Positions 33,721 through 43,674 of a DNA stretch of 64,000 nt are shown here, piece after piece; position 1 is the first letter of the stretch, and each line of letters begins with the position of its first letter. Position numbers and translations under genes: made by a program. Source of the DNA: Stomorhina lunata. Lineage: Eukaryota; Arthropoda; Insecta; Diptera; Rhiniidae. Location of the stretch: the NCBI GenBank assembly GCA_933228675.1, contig OW121744.1, positions 17,496,394 to 17,560,393 on the forward strand, written 5' to 3'. The notes below the pieces were generated by a model that worked only from the letters and a program-made list of their open reading frames with translations, ran no database searches and was not told the origin of the DNA.

Positions 33721-33894
33721 GTCCCTATGTTCCACCAGAAGTTTAAGCACTAAATAGATATACATATATAAAGACCATATAGTTAAAAGAACGTATGTCC
33801 GAAGATTGGAGTCTCAGTGTTCTTTGTCCAAAAAATAAGATAAAATAAGATAAAACCTTATGTCCCAATTATAGAGATATAAGCCCTCTTTCAA

Positions 33895-35230
33895 TTGAAC
33901 GAAATGATTAGGACCTACAAATGTGGCTTAAGACCTGGTAAGTCTACCACTGATCAGATCTTAACACTACCTCAATTCCTGGAGAACACCCTAGAGAAAC
34001 CAAAAGACACATATCATTTCTTCGTTGACTTCAAAGCTGCTTTTGACAACCCGATTCGAAAGAAAGTGTTTAAAGCAATGTCAGAGTTTGGCATCCCTAC
34101 GAAGTTAATAAGTTTGTGCAGGATAACATTAACCTCGTCCATTAAAATAGTTAGGATCTGATCTTTACACTACGTCAAATCCTGGAGAAGACCCAGAAGA
34201 ATCAAAAAGACACATAGCATTACTTCGTTGACTTCAAAGCTGCTTTTGACAGCCTGATTTGAACGAAGATGTTTAAAGCAATGCCAGAGTTTGCCATCCC
34301 TACGAAGTTAATAAGTTTGTGTAGGATGACATTAACCTCGTCTATTAAAGAAGTTAGGGTCTGATATTTACACTACATCAAACCCTGGAGAAGACCCAGG
34401 AGAAACAAAAAGACACTTCATTACTTCGTTGACTTCAAAGCTGCTTTTGACAGCTCGATTTGAACGAAGATGTTTAAAGCAAGGTCAGAGTCTGGCATCC
34501 CTACGAAGTTAATAAGTTAACCTCGTCTACTGAAATAGTCAGGAGCCTGCACGTCGACGATAGTTTGTCATGTGATCTCTTGAACATTGTTTTAGAGAAA
34601 ATCCTGCGAGATGTTTCAGTTAATACAACTCTGGCGGTTTTCAACGGAAAACACCATTTGCCGATGACATTGATATTCTAGGACGCACATTGGGTGAGGT
34701 GACTTCCTCCTATTTAAGTATCGAGAAGAATCAATGAAAAGGTATCTAGCTGTCAATGAGTCAAAACAAAGTAGATGGTTTCTACAAAAAGACAGACCAC
34801 TCGAATTGGAACGCATGTGTCCTTTGAGAACATCGCCGTGAACATAAATAACGACATAAGTTTCGAAATAAAACGAAGAATCATACTTGCTAAAAGATGC
34901 TATTTTGGTCTAAGCATCTAGCGAAGGAATCGCCTATTTAAAATTTTACTACCAGTGTTATTATATAGTGCTGAATCATGGGTACTTGAGAAGGCAGTTG
35001 AATCTATTCTTGGAATTTCTGAGAGGATGATTCTGCATTGACGAGGACATATTGTGCGAATGTATTCCGAGGGGAACTCGTAGAAGAAACTTTGATGGAA
35101 AGGCAAAGTAAAAGAAAATCCTTCAAAACTTGGCCTACGAAATTGGAGAACATGCGCACAAAATCTAAGCGCGTGGAATTCCACAAACATTTGTTTGCGT
35201 AGAATTTTGGGAATAACTTGGTCGAACGTT
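33895..35230 (+). pseudogene. RTE-like RT remnant (family A) with intact FADD motif but many stops
   Basis: The start reads TYKCGLRPGKSTTDQI and FFVDFKAAFDNPIRKKVF (fingers and first palm motif). After a triplicated block come LSCDLLNIVLEKILRDVSVN and, in another frame near 34,656, FADDIDILGRTLGEVTS, containing the F-A-D-D polymerase motif. Later frames give MVSTKRQT, HVSFENIAV, NDISFEIKRRIILAKRCYFG and LLPVLLYSAESWVLEKAVES. The RT order is preserved but interrupted by at least six stops or frame changes. It differs in sequence from family B. Confidence 0.8.
33953..34541 (+). repeat. Three tandem copies of an RTE palm segment
   Basis: Units start at about 33953, 34155 and 34358 with GATC(A/T)GAT, TTTACACTAC and CTGGAGAA. 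They contain TTCGTTGACTTCAAAGCTGC and TTTTGACA and end TTAACCTCGTC(C/T)A(T/C)T, then AA(A/G)(A/T)AGT(T/C)AG. Periods are about 203 and 203 bp, with the third unit shortened to about 184 bp by deletion. The first unit keeps an open frame; the others have stops. Confidence 0.88.
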
Positions 35231-35249
35231 ATATTAAATAATTCGTTAT

Positions 35250-36606
35250 GGAGAGCAACTTAACAGAGACCAATAAGAAAGTCGGGAGACAACATAACCT
35301 GACAGACGTTAGAGCGGAATTCCCTTAAAAAGCCGCTGAAAAGGTAGACTTTTAAACACGGTGGAAGTAAAACGTTTGGGCCGTAGTTGGGCTGAAATAA
35401 AGTAAGTCGAGTAATTTTTAACAGAATATCCGATGCAATTTCCGCTACACTCTGCGAAAATCAGTTTGGGTTCAGAGAGATCTTGTGTTGACCTTATCAA
35501 CACGGGAAGATCAGTACTAGAGCAATGTAATGAATTCCGCATCCCCATTTACCTAGAGTTTATCGACTTTATGAAGGCCTTGGACTGTGTCAATAGGAGT
35601 TATTTATGGAGAATTTTAAAAGATCGTAACATGCCAACGAAAATTCTGAACTTAATTCGGGCAATGTACGTGGATTTTAAATGACAAGTGCTACACAAAG
35701 GTAAATTGTCAAATCCGTTTGAAGTTACTACTGTAGGAAGACAAGGATGTATCTTGTCAGCTATACTTTTTATCTTAGTCATCGACAACATAATGCGTTC
35801 GGTTCTGGATGGTACACACTGTATCCAATGGACACGCTTTAAACAACTCGAGGACTTGAAATATGCTAATGACGTATGTCTTCTAAGCCAAAGATCAGGT
35901 CACCTCCAAGAAAACACCTAGGCTATAACTGTTGAATCTCGGGCAGCTGGGCTGGAAATCAATATTTTTATGGCAAGGATTATGCCTGGAGGATATGACG
36001 CAAACGTGGATAACGAGGTTATTGGATATTGTGGATAACGAGGTTATTGGATGTGTAGGTACCTTTAGTTATCTTGATAGTTTGGTATATACAAAAGATG
36101 GTGCCGACGAGGATATTGAATCGCGCATTAATAAGGCAAAATCTGCATTCGGCATTCTCCGAGCTATTTGGAAATCTCCGCAAATATCAACAACTACTAA
36201 GTTGCGAATATACAACTCGAATGTCAAATCCATCTTGTATTATGGTTGCGAAACTTGGAAATGCCATCTATAAGCGCCTATAAACCTTGCTTGCGGCAAA
36301 TCCTTAATATATGGTAGCCGAATAGCATAAGAAATTAGAATCTATGAAACGCGGCAAACCAAATCCCTGCTTCTAGAGAGGTATGACAACGGAAATCGCG
36401 GTGTGTGGCCTCACTTCGAAGGCCAAATACCAACACTGGGAAGCGTCCGTCGTGTTGGTACACCTGCTAGAACGTGGAGAAGGTCAATTGATGCGGAGTT
36501 GCAAGTAGCAAGTTATTCTTGGAATAACGTATGCCTAACATCTCGCTATAGAGTTCGATATAAAAGAATGGTTGGGGCCCTATGCTCCACTGGGAATCAA
36601 GAATAA
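35250..36606 (+). pseudogene. RTE-like RT remnant (family B) with YAND in place of YADD
   Basis: 35,250-35,410 is a decayed C-terminal piece of another copy. From about 35,433 the frame reads SERSCVDLINTGRSVLEQC and IDFMKALDCVNRSYLWRILK, then FEVTTVGRQGCILSAILFI and LEDLKYANDVCLLSQ. The catalytic Y-A-D-D is therefore Y-A-N-D, expected to abolish polymerisation. Downstream are DEDIESRINKAKSAFGILRA, TTTKLRIYNSNVKSILYYG and RVGTPARTWRRSIDAELQVA, with GALCSTGNQE and a stop at 36606. Frames change at about 35,685, 35,925 and 36,280. A 21-bp phrase around GTGGATAACGAGG is repeated at about 36,008 and 36,031. This is the longest RTE piece in the window. Confidence 0.85.
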
Positions 36607-36800
36607 CAGAAGAAGAAGGAATGGAAATGGATAGGCTATACTTTAAGAAAGTTTGGAGACAACATTATCTGACAGGCGTTGGAGTGGAATCTTCTAGAAA
36701 GCCGCAGAAATGGTAGGCCTTCAAACACCTCAAGGAGATCGGTGGAAGTAAAAGCAGTACGTATGGGCCGAAGTTGGTGTAAAATAAAGTATCTAGTATT
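36607..36800 (+). pseudogene. RTE-like C-terminal fragment after the family B tail
   Basis: Directly after an AACAGAAGAAGAAGG tail the frame reads EWKWIGYTLRKFGDNII, a stop, then ALEWNLLESRRNGRPSNTSR and RRSVEVKAVRMGRSW. This matches the C-terminal region of a different RTE family and is the same junction type as at 33.51 kb. Confidence 0.65.
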
Positions 36801-37403
36801 AAATTAGTCTGAATGAAATAATTTTGTTGTGGTGCTATGCTAACTTTAGGAGTAGAAAGCCAAATTTGTATATTAATTCCTTTTCTCTTTAATAAATCTA
36901 TTAATTGTATAATTCTAGAAATTATCTAACAACCCACGTAATACATTGTTGCACATATGCTACAAGCATATATACTGGATGGTATATGTATGAACGCTAT
37001 CTTGTGCACCTTTTCTTGTGTTGTCCTTAAGGCATCTGGCATGTCCAATGATTTATTGTTATTTTTGTAATGGCAAGCGTTGAATTGAAATGGGCTCTTT
37101 CTTCTTTTGCTCCGTTCATTTTGGTATGGTCGGTTCTTTTTTATTAGTTCTTTTATTTCTCTTTGCCGTTCGTGTTCTTTTAATGTTAAACCTGAACTTT
37201 TTCCTTGTTGTCATTTAAAACACTTCTCGTGCATAGACATAAAATTATCTACGTCCATCCATATAGTACATACAAATGGACACTTAAGAGTGTGATTGGC
37301 GATAGGTTAGGAAGGCAGGCAGGCATTCAGGCAGACAGACTGACGCTCTAACTTAATAGGTATAGAAGAAAGATGTACAAGAATATATACATACATATAT
37401 ACA
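36801..37403. other. Non-coding flank of the errantivirus
   Basis: AT-rich sequence with no recognised gene. GGCAGGCAGGCATTCAGGCAGACAG-like purine/C repeats lie near 37,312-37,338. It ends in alternating ATACATAT sequence that contains the TACA insertion target at 37400-37403. Confidence 0.5.
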
Positions 37404-37689
37404 AGTAACAAATTAAAGACCGTTTTAATTTGGAGTTGATGTAAAACTAAAACTTTATTCATTCGCAAAATTTAATTTACTACAATAATTGTATTCAAGC
37501 CAATTCAGCATAAAAAACTTCTCATGAGTTTTTGTTTATTTCTTGCTTAATGATTTCTCACAAGACTCTTGTTTATTTTCCTTTATTATAAACAAGAATC
37601 TTGTTATTATTATTTTTTCCATAAATACTTAATGGACAAAGTGCTGAAGTGGTTTCTTATGGTATATTGAGGGAATTGTGTATGTCACT
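37404..37689 (-). repeat. 3' LTR of the errantivirus
   Basis: 286 bp. On the plus strand it begins AGTAACAAATTAAAG and ends GTATGTCACT. No difference from the LTR at 45097-45382 was found by eye. The env frame runs 33 bases into this LTR. Confidence 0.95.
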
Positions 37690-39036
37690 CCTCCCCTCTC
37701 TAGAAGAAACAATGTCCTCATTGTTCCTTTGCTTATTTTTAATAAATATTTTACAATTTTGATTTTTAACAAACAAAGCAATAATCAGCAAAAATATAAT
37801 TACAATTGAAATCAGAAAACCAATTGAATAATTTCCATTTTTCATATTAACATGCTCAATATGTTTTTTTAAATTTGGCAAAGATAAATTCAGCTTTACA
37901 ATATTTTCAATATTCTTAATGCTAGGTAATATAAATGGTTTCTCAATAATTTCTCTTACTTCCACTTCGAAATCCACAATCTTAATTCTACAGTTGTATA
38001 AATTTATTATATTATTTCCTTTAATTGTTACATTAAGTTCATTACAATTTTGTTTTATTTGCGTTTGCTCAAAATTTTTAGTTACAATGATATTTGGTTG
38101 AACAAATTCCACAATAGAATCAATATTTCTTCTGAATTGACATTCAGTTTTATTATTATTTAAGAGATTTCTAATGCAGTCATTTTTACAATATTCAATT
38201 TTATTATTTTTAATTTCAAATATTAGGTTGTTTTTCCTAATATAGTCAGTGTCATCCAATACCAATTCTTCTTTATTTTTATCTGGCATTGGTATAATTT
38301 TAATTTTTTTAAACGAATCGAATGCTGTAGGTATTGAGAGTACAAAGAAAATAATTTCATCGTCCAGCCAAACAGTTGCTCTTGTATGTTTAAATTCTAT
38401 GTCGGTAAGATTATTAATGGTGGGTAAATCCACTATTTTTGGATTTATAATACCCATTTGTGCTAGTTGCATAGCCAGTTGAATATCCTGAATATGTTCC
38501 AAATATAGCTTAACATTGTCAAGAAAAAGGTCTGAAAGTATTTTTTCTGTCAATTTGTTTTGAAGTTTGAAAGTTTCGGTTTCAAGTTTTGATATCAATT
38601 TTGTTTCGTTGTTAATAAGATCAATGATCTCGTTGAATTCATTAGTAGAAATCGTATTTTTCTTAAAATCCTCTATTGCAAGTTGTATTTCGGCTCTGTC
38701 CTGGTTGTCCATAGTACCAAATAAGAATTTTAGTCCGTTCCCTACAAAATTGGCAAGACCTCTTTTGTGTCTGCTCAAAAACATTTTCCTTTCTTTATTT
38801 GCCAATGAAAGGTAATTCCTGATCATATCAGTTTGATAATATTTGTGTTTGTTGTATTTTTCAAGAATGGTGTCATAAGTCGAGTCCAGGTAAGTTTTGT
38901 TAATAGTCAGTACATGATACTTAAAATTAGTAGGTTGATTGTCGATCCCCTGCTCCACTATGGTATAACCCATATCATTGTTTATTTGATTAATCTCCAT
39001 AACCTGGGTGCTGACTGTTGTGGTCAAGATAACCAT
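37657..39036 (-). CDS. env: Envelope glycoprotein (env) of the errantivirus
   Basis: A 459-residue frame from its first ATG. A furin-type site RHKR (residues 89-92) is followed by GLANFVGNGLKFLFGTMD, the fusion-peptide pattern of the F-like envelope proteins of insect errantiviruses. Asn-X-Ser/Thr sites are present. One membrane segment at about 402-423 (YSIGFLISIVIIFLLIIALF) precedes a 36-residue tail. The stop lies inside the 3' LTR, a common errantivirus arrangement. The frame stays open upstream of the ATG for over 60 codons and adds KKFWIIIST before MVILTTT, giving a proper signal peptide. A likely splice acceptor TATAATTTCAG lies near 39,103-39,113. The true N-terminus is probably supplied by splicing. 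No stop or frameshift was seen. Confidence 0.92.
   Translation of the reverse strand: MVILTTTVSTQVMEINQINNDMGYTIVEQGIDNQPTNFKYHVLTINKTYLDSTYDTILEKYNKHKYYQTDMIRNYLSLANKERKMFLSRHKRGLANFVGNGLKFLFGTMDNQDRAEIQLAIEDFKKNTISTNEFNEIIDLINNETKLISKLETETFKLQNKLTEKILSDLFLDNVKLYLEHIQDIQLAMQLAQMGIINPKIVDLPTINNLTDIEFKHTRATVWLDDEIIFFVLSIPTAFDSFKKIKIIPMPDKNKEELVLDDTDYIRKNNLIFEIKNNKIEYCKNDCIRNLLNNNKTECQFRRNIDSIVEFVQPNIIVTKNFEQTQIKQNCNELNVTIKGNNIINLYNCRIKIVDFEVEVREIIEKPFILPSIKNIENIVKLNLSLPNLKKHIEHVNMKNGNYSIGFLISIVIIFLLIIALFVKNQNCKIFIKNKQRNNEDIVSSREGRSDIHNSLNIP
37690..37701 (-). promoter_or_regulatory. Polypurine tract
   Basis: Read on the minus strand, AGAGAGGGGAGG lies directly before the 3' LTR, the place where plus-strand DNA synthesis is primed in LTR retroelements. 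Confidence 0.85.
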
Positions 39037-39102
39037 TGTAGAGATGATGATCCAAAACTTCTTAATGCCTCTAAACTGCTTTTGTGTTCTAGTAATTTTT
39101 AA

Positions 39103-39113
39103 TTCTGAAATTA
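39103..39113 (-). promoter_or_regulatory. Candidate splice acceptor for env mRNA
   Basis: On the minus strand TATAATTTCAG precedes a frame (SELKITRTQKQ) that reads into the env signal peptide without an ATG of its own. Errantivirus env is known to be expressed from a spliced subgenomic RNA, so an acceptor is expected here. No donor was identified. Confidence 0.5.
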
Positions 39114-39184
39114 TAGATAATTCTATTCTAATTTGCTATTGAGAGTTAATTACAGGTTAGACAAAAACCTCCACTATAATTCAA

Positions 39185-42100
39185 CTAATTCTTCTTTCTT
39201 TTGAACTGACTTTTATACTTCCTGACATTTCTATCTCTGAACCTAACTATAAAGTGCTCGCCATCTTCCTCCGTTCTTAACACTTCTGCCTTCCTAAAAG
39301 GGTTATCTATCTTATTTGCTCTCTTTCTCTTGACTTCTGCATTGACAAAATTTGTATCTATGGGTTTCTCTTTTCTAAATTTATTTATATTATTTATCCT
39401 TTTCTCTTTTATCATTTGCGTGTTGTTTTTAGGCATTATTTTGTTGAAGAAAATATTATAAGGCGTTTCCCCAGTAGTGGAGTGAACTATATTGTGATTG
39501 TAAGTAAAAAGCGTTTGTTCTATTTTCAAGTAGTCCAATTCTTTGTCTCCTGACGTGTTTATTATTCTTAACTTCTCATTTAGTGTTTTGTGTAATCTTT
39601 CTATGTCTCCTATTCCAGTTTTGCCTGTAGTGACTTCCAATCCAATCCTCAATTCTTCACACCATTTCTTAATGTTAATGTTATTCATTCCCTGATCCTG
39701 ATCTATCTTCAAGACCTTGGGAGGACCCATGGTATTAAACACTTTCAAAAGAGCTCTTTTAGCTTCGATCCAGTTCAATGATTTCACTGGCTCAGCTATT
39801 GAAAATTTTGAGTAAAGATCTATGCAAGTCAGATAATAGTCCCTATCCCATTGCCAAAAGTCCACCACATATTTTTCTCTTGTTTCGTATACCGGAGGTG
39901 TAATTTTAAATGGTAATTTATGATCTATATGATCCACTTTACAACGATTACAGAGTTCGCACTCGTTTACTATACGAGATATTTCCTTGATGTAATTTGG
40001 GAAATAATATTTGGATTTAAATATTTTTACTATTTTTTCAATACCTTGATGCAGTCCATTTAAGTGGATTTCCAAGACCTTTGTTTTAAAATCGGGATAG
40101 TTATTCAAGTTTTCCAAAAGTCTGGTTGATCTTAAGACCTTGTTTCTCTTGTTTAGAATAATTCGAGAATAAATTTCTTGGAATTCGATAAAATCATTGT
40201 TATTTGGCATATAAAGAGTTATATTTTTATTTAGTAAATAAGTTTTGATTATGTCCTTCATTGATTCGGTATCTAGGTTTTCGTAAATAATTGTGGTTAA
40301 ATTGTTAGAAAATATCTTTTTCGTAAATATTTTATTTTGATTTCCTCTGATGAGTTTAATTTGATTTTTAAATATATTTAAGGGTTTTTCCGTTATTGGT
40401 ATATATGAGGAATTATCATCATCAGCCGAATGAATTGTTGCGGCTACAGAAGAAATTTCCTCAGCTTCATTTATTTCGTCATTGTGGTCACTACTCCCTT
40501 CTATCTCTTCATTGAAGTTACAGTTTTCTTTCCTTGCACGAGAGAGTGCATCCGCTACGTGGTTTTCCTTTCCAGGGATGTGTTTTATCTCAAAATCAAA
40601 TTCATTTAACTTGATTTTCCATCTCTGTAGTTTTTGGTTTGGCTCTTTAAGATTCTGTAACCATTGTAATGGTTTATGATCGCTATTGATCAAAAATCTT
40701 CTACCAAATAAGTAAGGGCGAAAATATTTTGTTGCCCATACAATAGCCAGTAATTCTTTTTCGGTAGCAGAATAATTTAATTCGTGCTCATTTAGAGTCC
40801 GGCTTGCAAAACAGATTGGGTGACCATTCTGACTAAGGACGGCACCAAGTGCGATGTTAGAAGCATCTGTTGTTAATGTAAACTGCTTCTTATAATATGG
40901 GAAAGCTAAAATTGGTTCGCTAGTAATTAAGAGTTTAATAGTGTCCACTGCTTTAGTATAGTTTTTGTCTCCTGGATTAATCTTATTGCCCTTTTTAAGA
41001 CATTGAGTTAAGGGTTTTGTTATCTTAGAAAAGTTTTGAATAAATTTCCTATAAAATCCGGCCAATCCCAGAAATTGTTTAATCTCTTTTTCAGTTTTAG
41101 GAATTGGGTATTCTAGGATGGCTCTTACCTTGTCGGGGTTGGGTTTTATACCGTCAGGTGTAATAATATGACCCAAAAAGGTTGTTTCTCTCTTTAAAAA
41201 TTCGCTTTTGTTAAGTTGTACTTTTAGGTTGGCTTCTGAGAGCCTTTTAAACACTTTTTCTATTGAGCTGATGTGCTCCTGGAGAGAAGTACTGAAGATA
41301 ATAATGTCGTCCAAGTATACCAAGCATTCTTTTCCTATCAGATCTCCCAAGATTGTATTCATCAATCGCTGGAAGGTTGCGGGCGCGTTTTTAAGCCCGA
41401 ATGGCATTCTCAAAAATTCGTAATGCCCGTTTTGAGTAGAAAATGCTGTTTTTCTTCTATCAGAGGGTTCCATTTCGATTTGATGAAACCCTTTAGTGAG
41501 GTCGAGTGTAGTAAAATACAAACACCTACCCAATTTATCCAAAATATCATCCATAATTGGAATTGGGTATTTATCGCTAATGGTTATATCGTTTAGTTTT
41601 CGGTAATCCATAACGATACGCCAGCCTTGATTGCCAGACGCATCTAGCTTTTTAGGTACGACCCAAATTGGTGCTGAGTATGGCGACTGACTATGGCATA
41701 TAATATTTTGATCCAACATTTCTTGGATTTGTTTATTAACCTCCTCTTTATGAACTTGGGGGTAACGATAAGTTTTACAATATATTGGATCTTCGTGGAC
41801 AGTATTAATTTTATGTTTTACAACATTAGTGAAGGTTAACTTATCTCCTTCTCTATAGAAAACGCCATCATATCTTTTTAGTAATCTTTCCAAACTCGCA
41901 AATTCCTCCTTACTGAGGTGATCCAGTTTAAATACCGAATCTTTACAATTACTATTAATACAATTTAAATATTTTTGACTATTAGTCTGCAAAACATTAT
42001 TTTCTTCGCTTTTAATTCGTTGATATCTTATCTGGTCGAATTTAGAATTGATATCTCTTATGGTTGGAAAACTTTTAATATCTTCCTTTTCCCTTTGATT

Positions 42101-42427
42101 TTCATTCAAAAAGAAATATTTTATATCGTTTAGAATTACGAATCCCATGGGGATATTTATCAAAGCGTTTAATGTTTTTAAGCTGTCAAATCCCAAGAGG
42201 CCTTCATAATTATTAGTAAATTCGAAAACAAAAAATGTTAGTTTACTTTTTTTTAAGGGGCTAAAAATTTGTTGTGTTTCATCAAGAATTACATTTCCGG
42301 TGGCTGTTTTGACGCAAATTGGGTTAACTTTTATCAGATGAGTTTTTAATATGTTTGGTTTTATTAGGCTGATTGATGATCCCGTATCAATCAGAAATCT
42401 ATAATTATTTTCATCAATTCTCATCAT
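39185..42427 (-). CDS. pol: Pol polyprotein (protease, RT, RNase H, integrase) of the errantivirus
   Basis: 1,080 codons counted from an internal Met. Protease: FLIDTGSSISLI with the active site D-T-G at residues 14-16. RT: about 230-420, with FLRMPFGLKNAPATFQRLM and YLDD at 371-374. RNase H: TTDASNIALGAVLSQ (Asp 521), then HPICFASRTLNEHELNYSAT and HVADALSRA to about 631. Integrase: an HHCC finger (HLNGLHQGI ... CELCNRC), Asp in LTCIDLYSKFSIAEP, Asp in KIDQDQGMNN and Glu in GDIERLHKTLNEKL. The length and domain order suit a complete errantivirus pol. It is normally made as Gag-Pol by a -1 shift. In this copy, sequence upstream is a duplicated gag fragment without the gag start, so pol is separated from its usual initiation. 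Confidence 0.95.
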   Translation of the reverse strand: MMRIDENNYRFLIDTGSSISLIKPNILKTHLIKVNPICVKTATGNVILDETQQIFSPLKKSKLTFFVFEFTNNYEGLLGFDSLKTLNALINIPMGFVILNDIKYFFLNENQREKEDIKSFPTIRDINSKFDQIRYQRIKSEENNVLQTNSQKYLNCINSNCKDSVFKLDHLSKEEFASLERLLKRYDGVFYREGDKLTFTNVVKHKINTVHEDPIYCKTYRYPQVHKEEVNKQIQEMLDQNIICHSQSPYSAPIWVVPKKLDASGNQGWRIVMDYRKLNDITISDKYPIPIMDDILDKLGRCLYFTTLDLTKGFHQIEMEPSDRRKTAFSTQNGHYEFLRMPFGLKNAPATFQRLMNTILGDLIGKECLVYLDDIIIFSTSLQEHISSIEKVFKRLSEANLKVQLNKSEFLKRETTFLGHIITPDGIKPNPDKVRAILEYPIPKTEKEIKQFLGLAGFYRKFIQNFSKITKPLTQCLKKGNKINPGDKNYTKAVDTIKLLITSEPILAFPYYKKQFTLTTDASNIALGAVLSQNGHPICFASRTLNEHELNYSATEKELLAIVWATKYFRPYLFGRRFLINSDHKPLQWLQNLKEPNQKLQRWKIKLNEFDFEIKHIPGKENHVADALSRARKENCNFNEEIEGSSDHNDEINEAEEISSVAATIHSADDDNSSYIPITEKPLNIFKNQIKLIRGNQNKIFTKKIFSNNLTTIIYENLDTESMKDIIKTYLLNKNITLYMPNNNDFIEFQEIYSRIILNKRNKVLRSTRLLENLNNYPDFKTKVLEIHLNGLHQGIEKIVKIFKSKYYFPNYIKEISRIVNECELCNRCKVDHIDHKLPFKITPPVYETREKYVVDFWQWDRDYYLTCIDLYSKFSIAEPVKSLNWIEAKRALLKVFNTMGPPKVLKIDQDQGMNNINIKKWCEELRIGLEVTTGKTGIGDIERLHKTLNEKLRIINTSGDKELDYLKIEQTLFTYNHNIVHSTTGETPYNIFFNKIMPKNNTQMIKEKRINNINKFRKEKPIDTNFVNAEVKRKRANKIDNPFRKAEVLRTEEDGEHFIVRFRDRNVRKYKSQFKRKKN

Positions 42428-43319
42428 GATGGAGGGAAGTGATTGGAGGCAATAGAGTGAAAATTTTCTACCTCCATCGGAACTGGCACCCCAAATTTTC
42501 TTAATCTAGATTGATTGGAATCTTCCTCTCTTCTACGTTTAGGATTTGGAGTATTATTTCTATAATTGCTATCGGTATTACGGAAATTATTTTGACAACC
42601 ATTGTTACGATCTTGAAATCCATTTTGATAATTTTGGCAAGGGTTTTGGGAATTATTTCTGGGATGTAATTGAAAATTGTTTTGGGAATTTTGAAAATAT
42701 GGTTGATAGTTATTTTGAGGGTTTTGAAAATATGGTTGATAGTTATTTTGAGGGCTTCGAAAAGGAATTGGATATCTGCTGTTGGGGGGTTACTAGATTT
42801 CGAAATTCATTATTCACGATCTGTGGTCGCACATTATTCTGAAAAAAATTCCTATTCTTCTTAGGTTTAAAGTAATTATCACTATCAATTTCATTATTCT
42901 CTCTAAGAATCTTAACACCTGATTTAAAATCGGTCACTAAATTCGCATTGAGCAAAGCTGTGAGGTGAACCGGCAATTCCCTTTTTAAAACATTCAAACT
43001 ACAATAATTGGCTTCGTTTCTGAAAAATAATTTTCTTTCTTCCGTCTCACTACATAATTCGATCGCGTCGTTAATCCTACAAACTGTTTTATTTATTTCG
43101 TCACATAACAATTTACAACCGCTCTTAAATTTAATATTATTAATTCTTAAAATTAATTGAGATATTGGTTGATGCTCACCAAATTCATCGATCAGTGCTG
43201 CTTTCAAGGCTGTCCAATCCGTCGGCCTCTCTCTTCTTACCACATTCAAGGCCTGGTCGTGCAATGTTCGCAAAATAGAGTTGAAAAAAAGGACTCGATC
43301 ATCATGCGGCACCAACGTG
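42428..43319 (-). pseudogene. Duplicated gag fragment, frameshifted
   Basis: A second copy of gag from residue ~70 (VPHDDRVLFFNSILRTLHDQ) to its end, lacking the N-terminal start. The extra G at 42784-42789 shifts the frame, so the open part stops at 42743 after NSFSKPSK. It results from the tandem duplication and is not expected to make a usable capsid protein. Confidence 0.9.
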
Positions 43320-43674
43320 TTTTAATATCTTCCTTTTCCCTTTGATTTTCATTCAAAAAGAAATATTTTATATCGTTTAGAATTACGAATCCCATGGGGA
43401 TATTTATCAAAGCGTTTAATGTTTTTAAGCTGTCAAATCCCAAGAGGCCTTCATAATTATTAGTAAATTCGAAAACAAAAAATGTTAGTTTACTTTTTTT
43501 TAAGGGGCTAAAAATTTGTTGTGTTTCATCAAGAATTACATTTCCGGTGGCTGTTTTGACGCAAATTGGGTTAACTTTTATCAGATGAGTTTTTAATATG
43601 TTTGGTTTTATTAGGCTGATTGATGATCCCGTATCAATCAGAAATCTATAATTATTTTCATCAATTCTCATCAT
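43246..43674 (-). pseudogene. Duplicated protease start fused out of frame to gag sequence
   Basis: The first 118 codons equal those of full pol, including the FLIDTGSSISLI protease motif. At the duplication junction the frame runs into gag DNA in the wrong phase (TRWCRMMIESFFSTLF) and stops at 43246. In this copy, the -1 frameshift product of the upstream gag would end here, giving a protease fragment but no RT or integrase. Confidence 0.9.
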
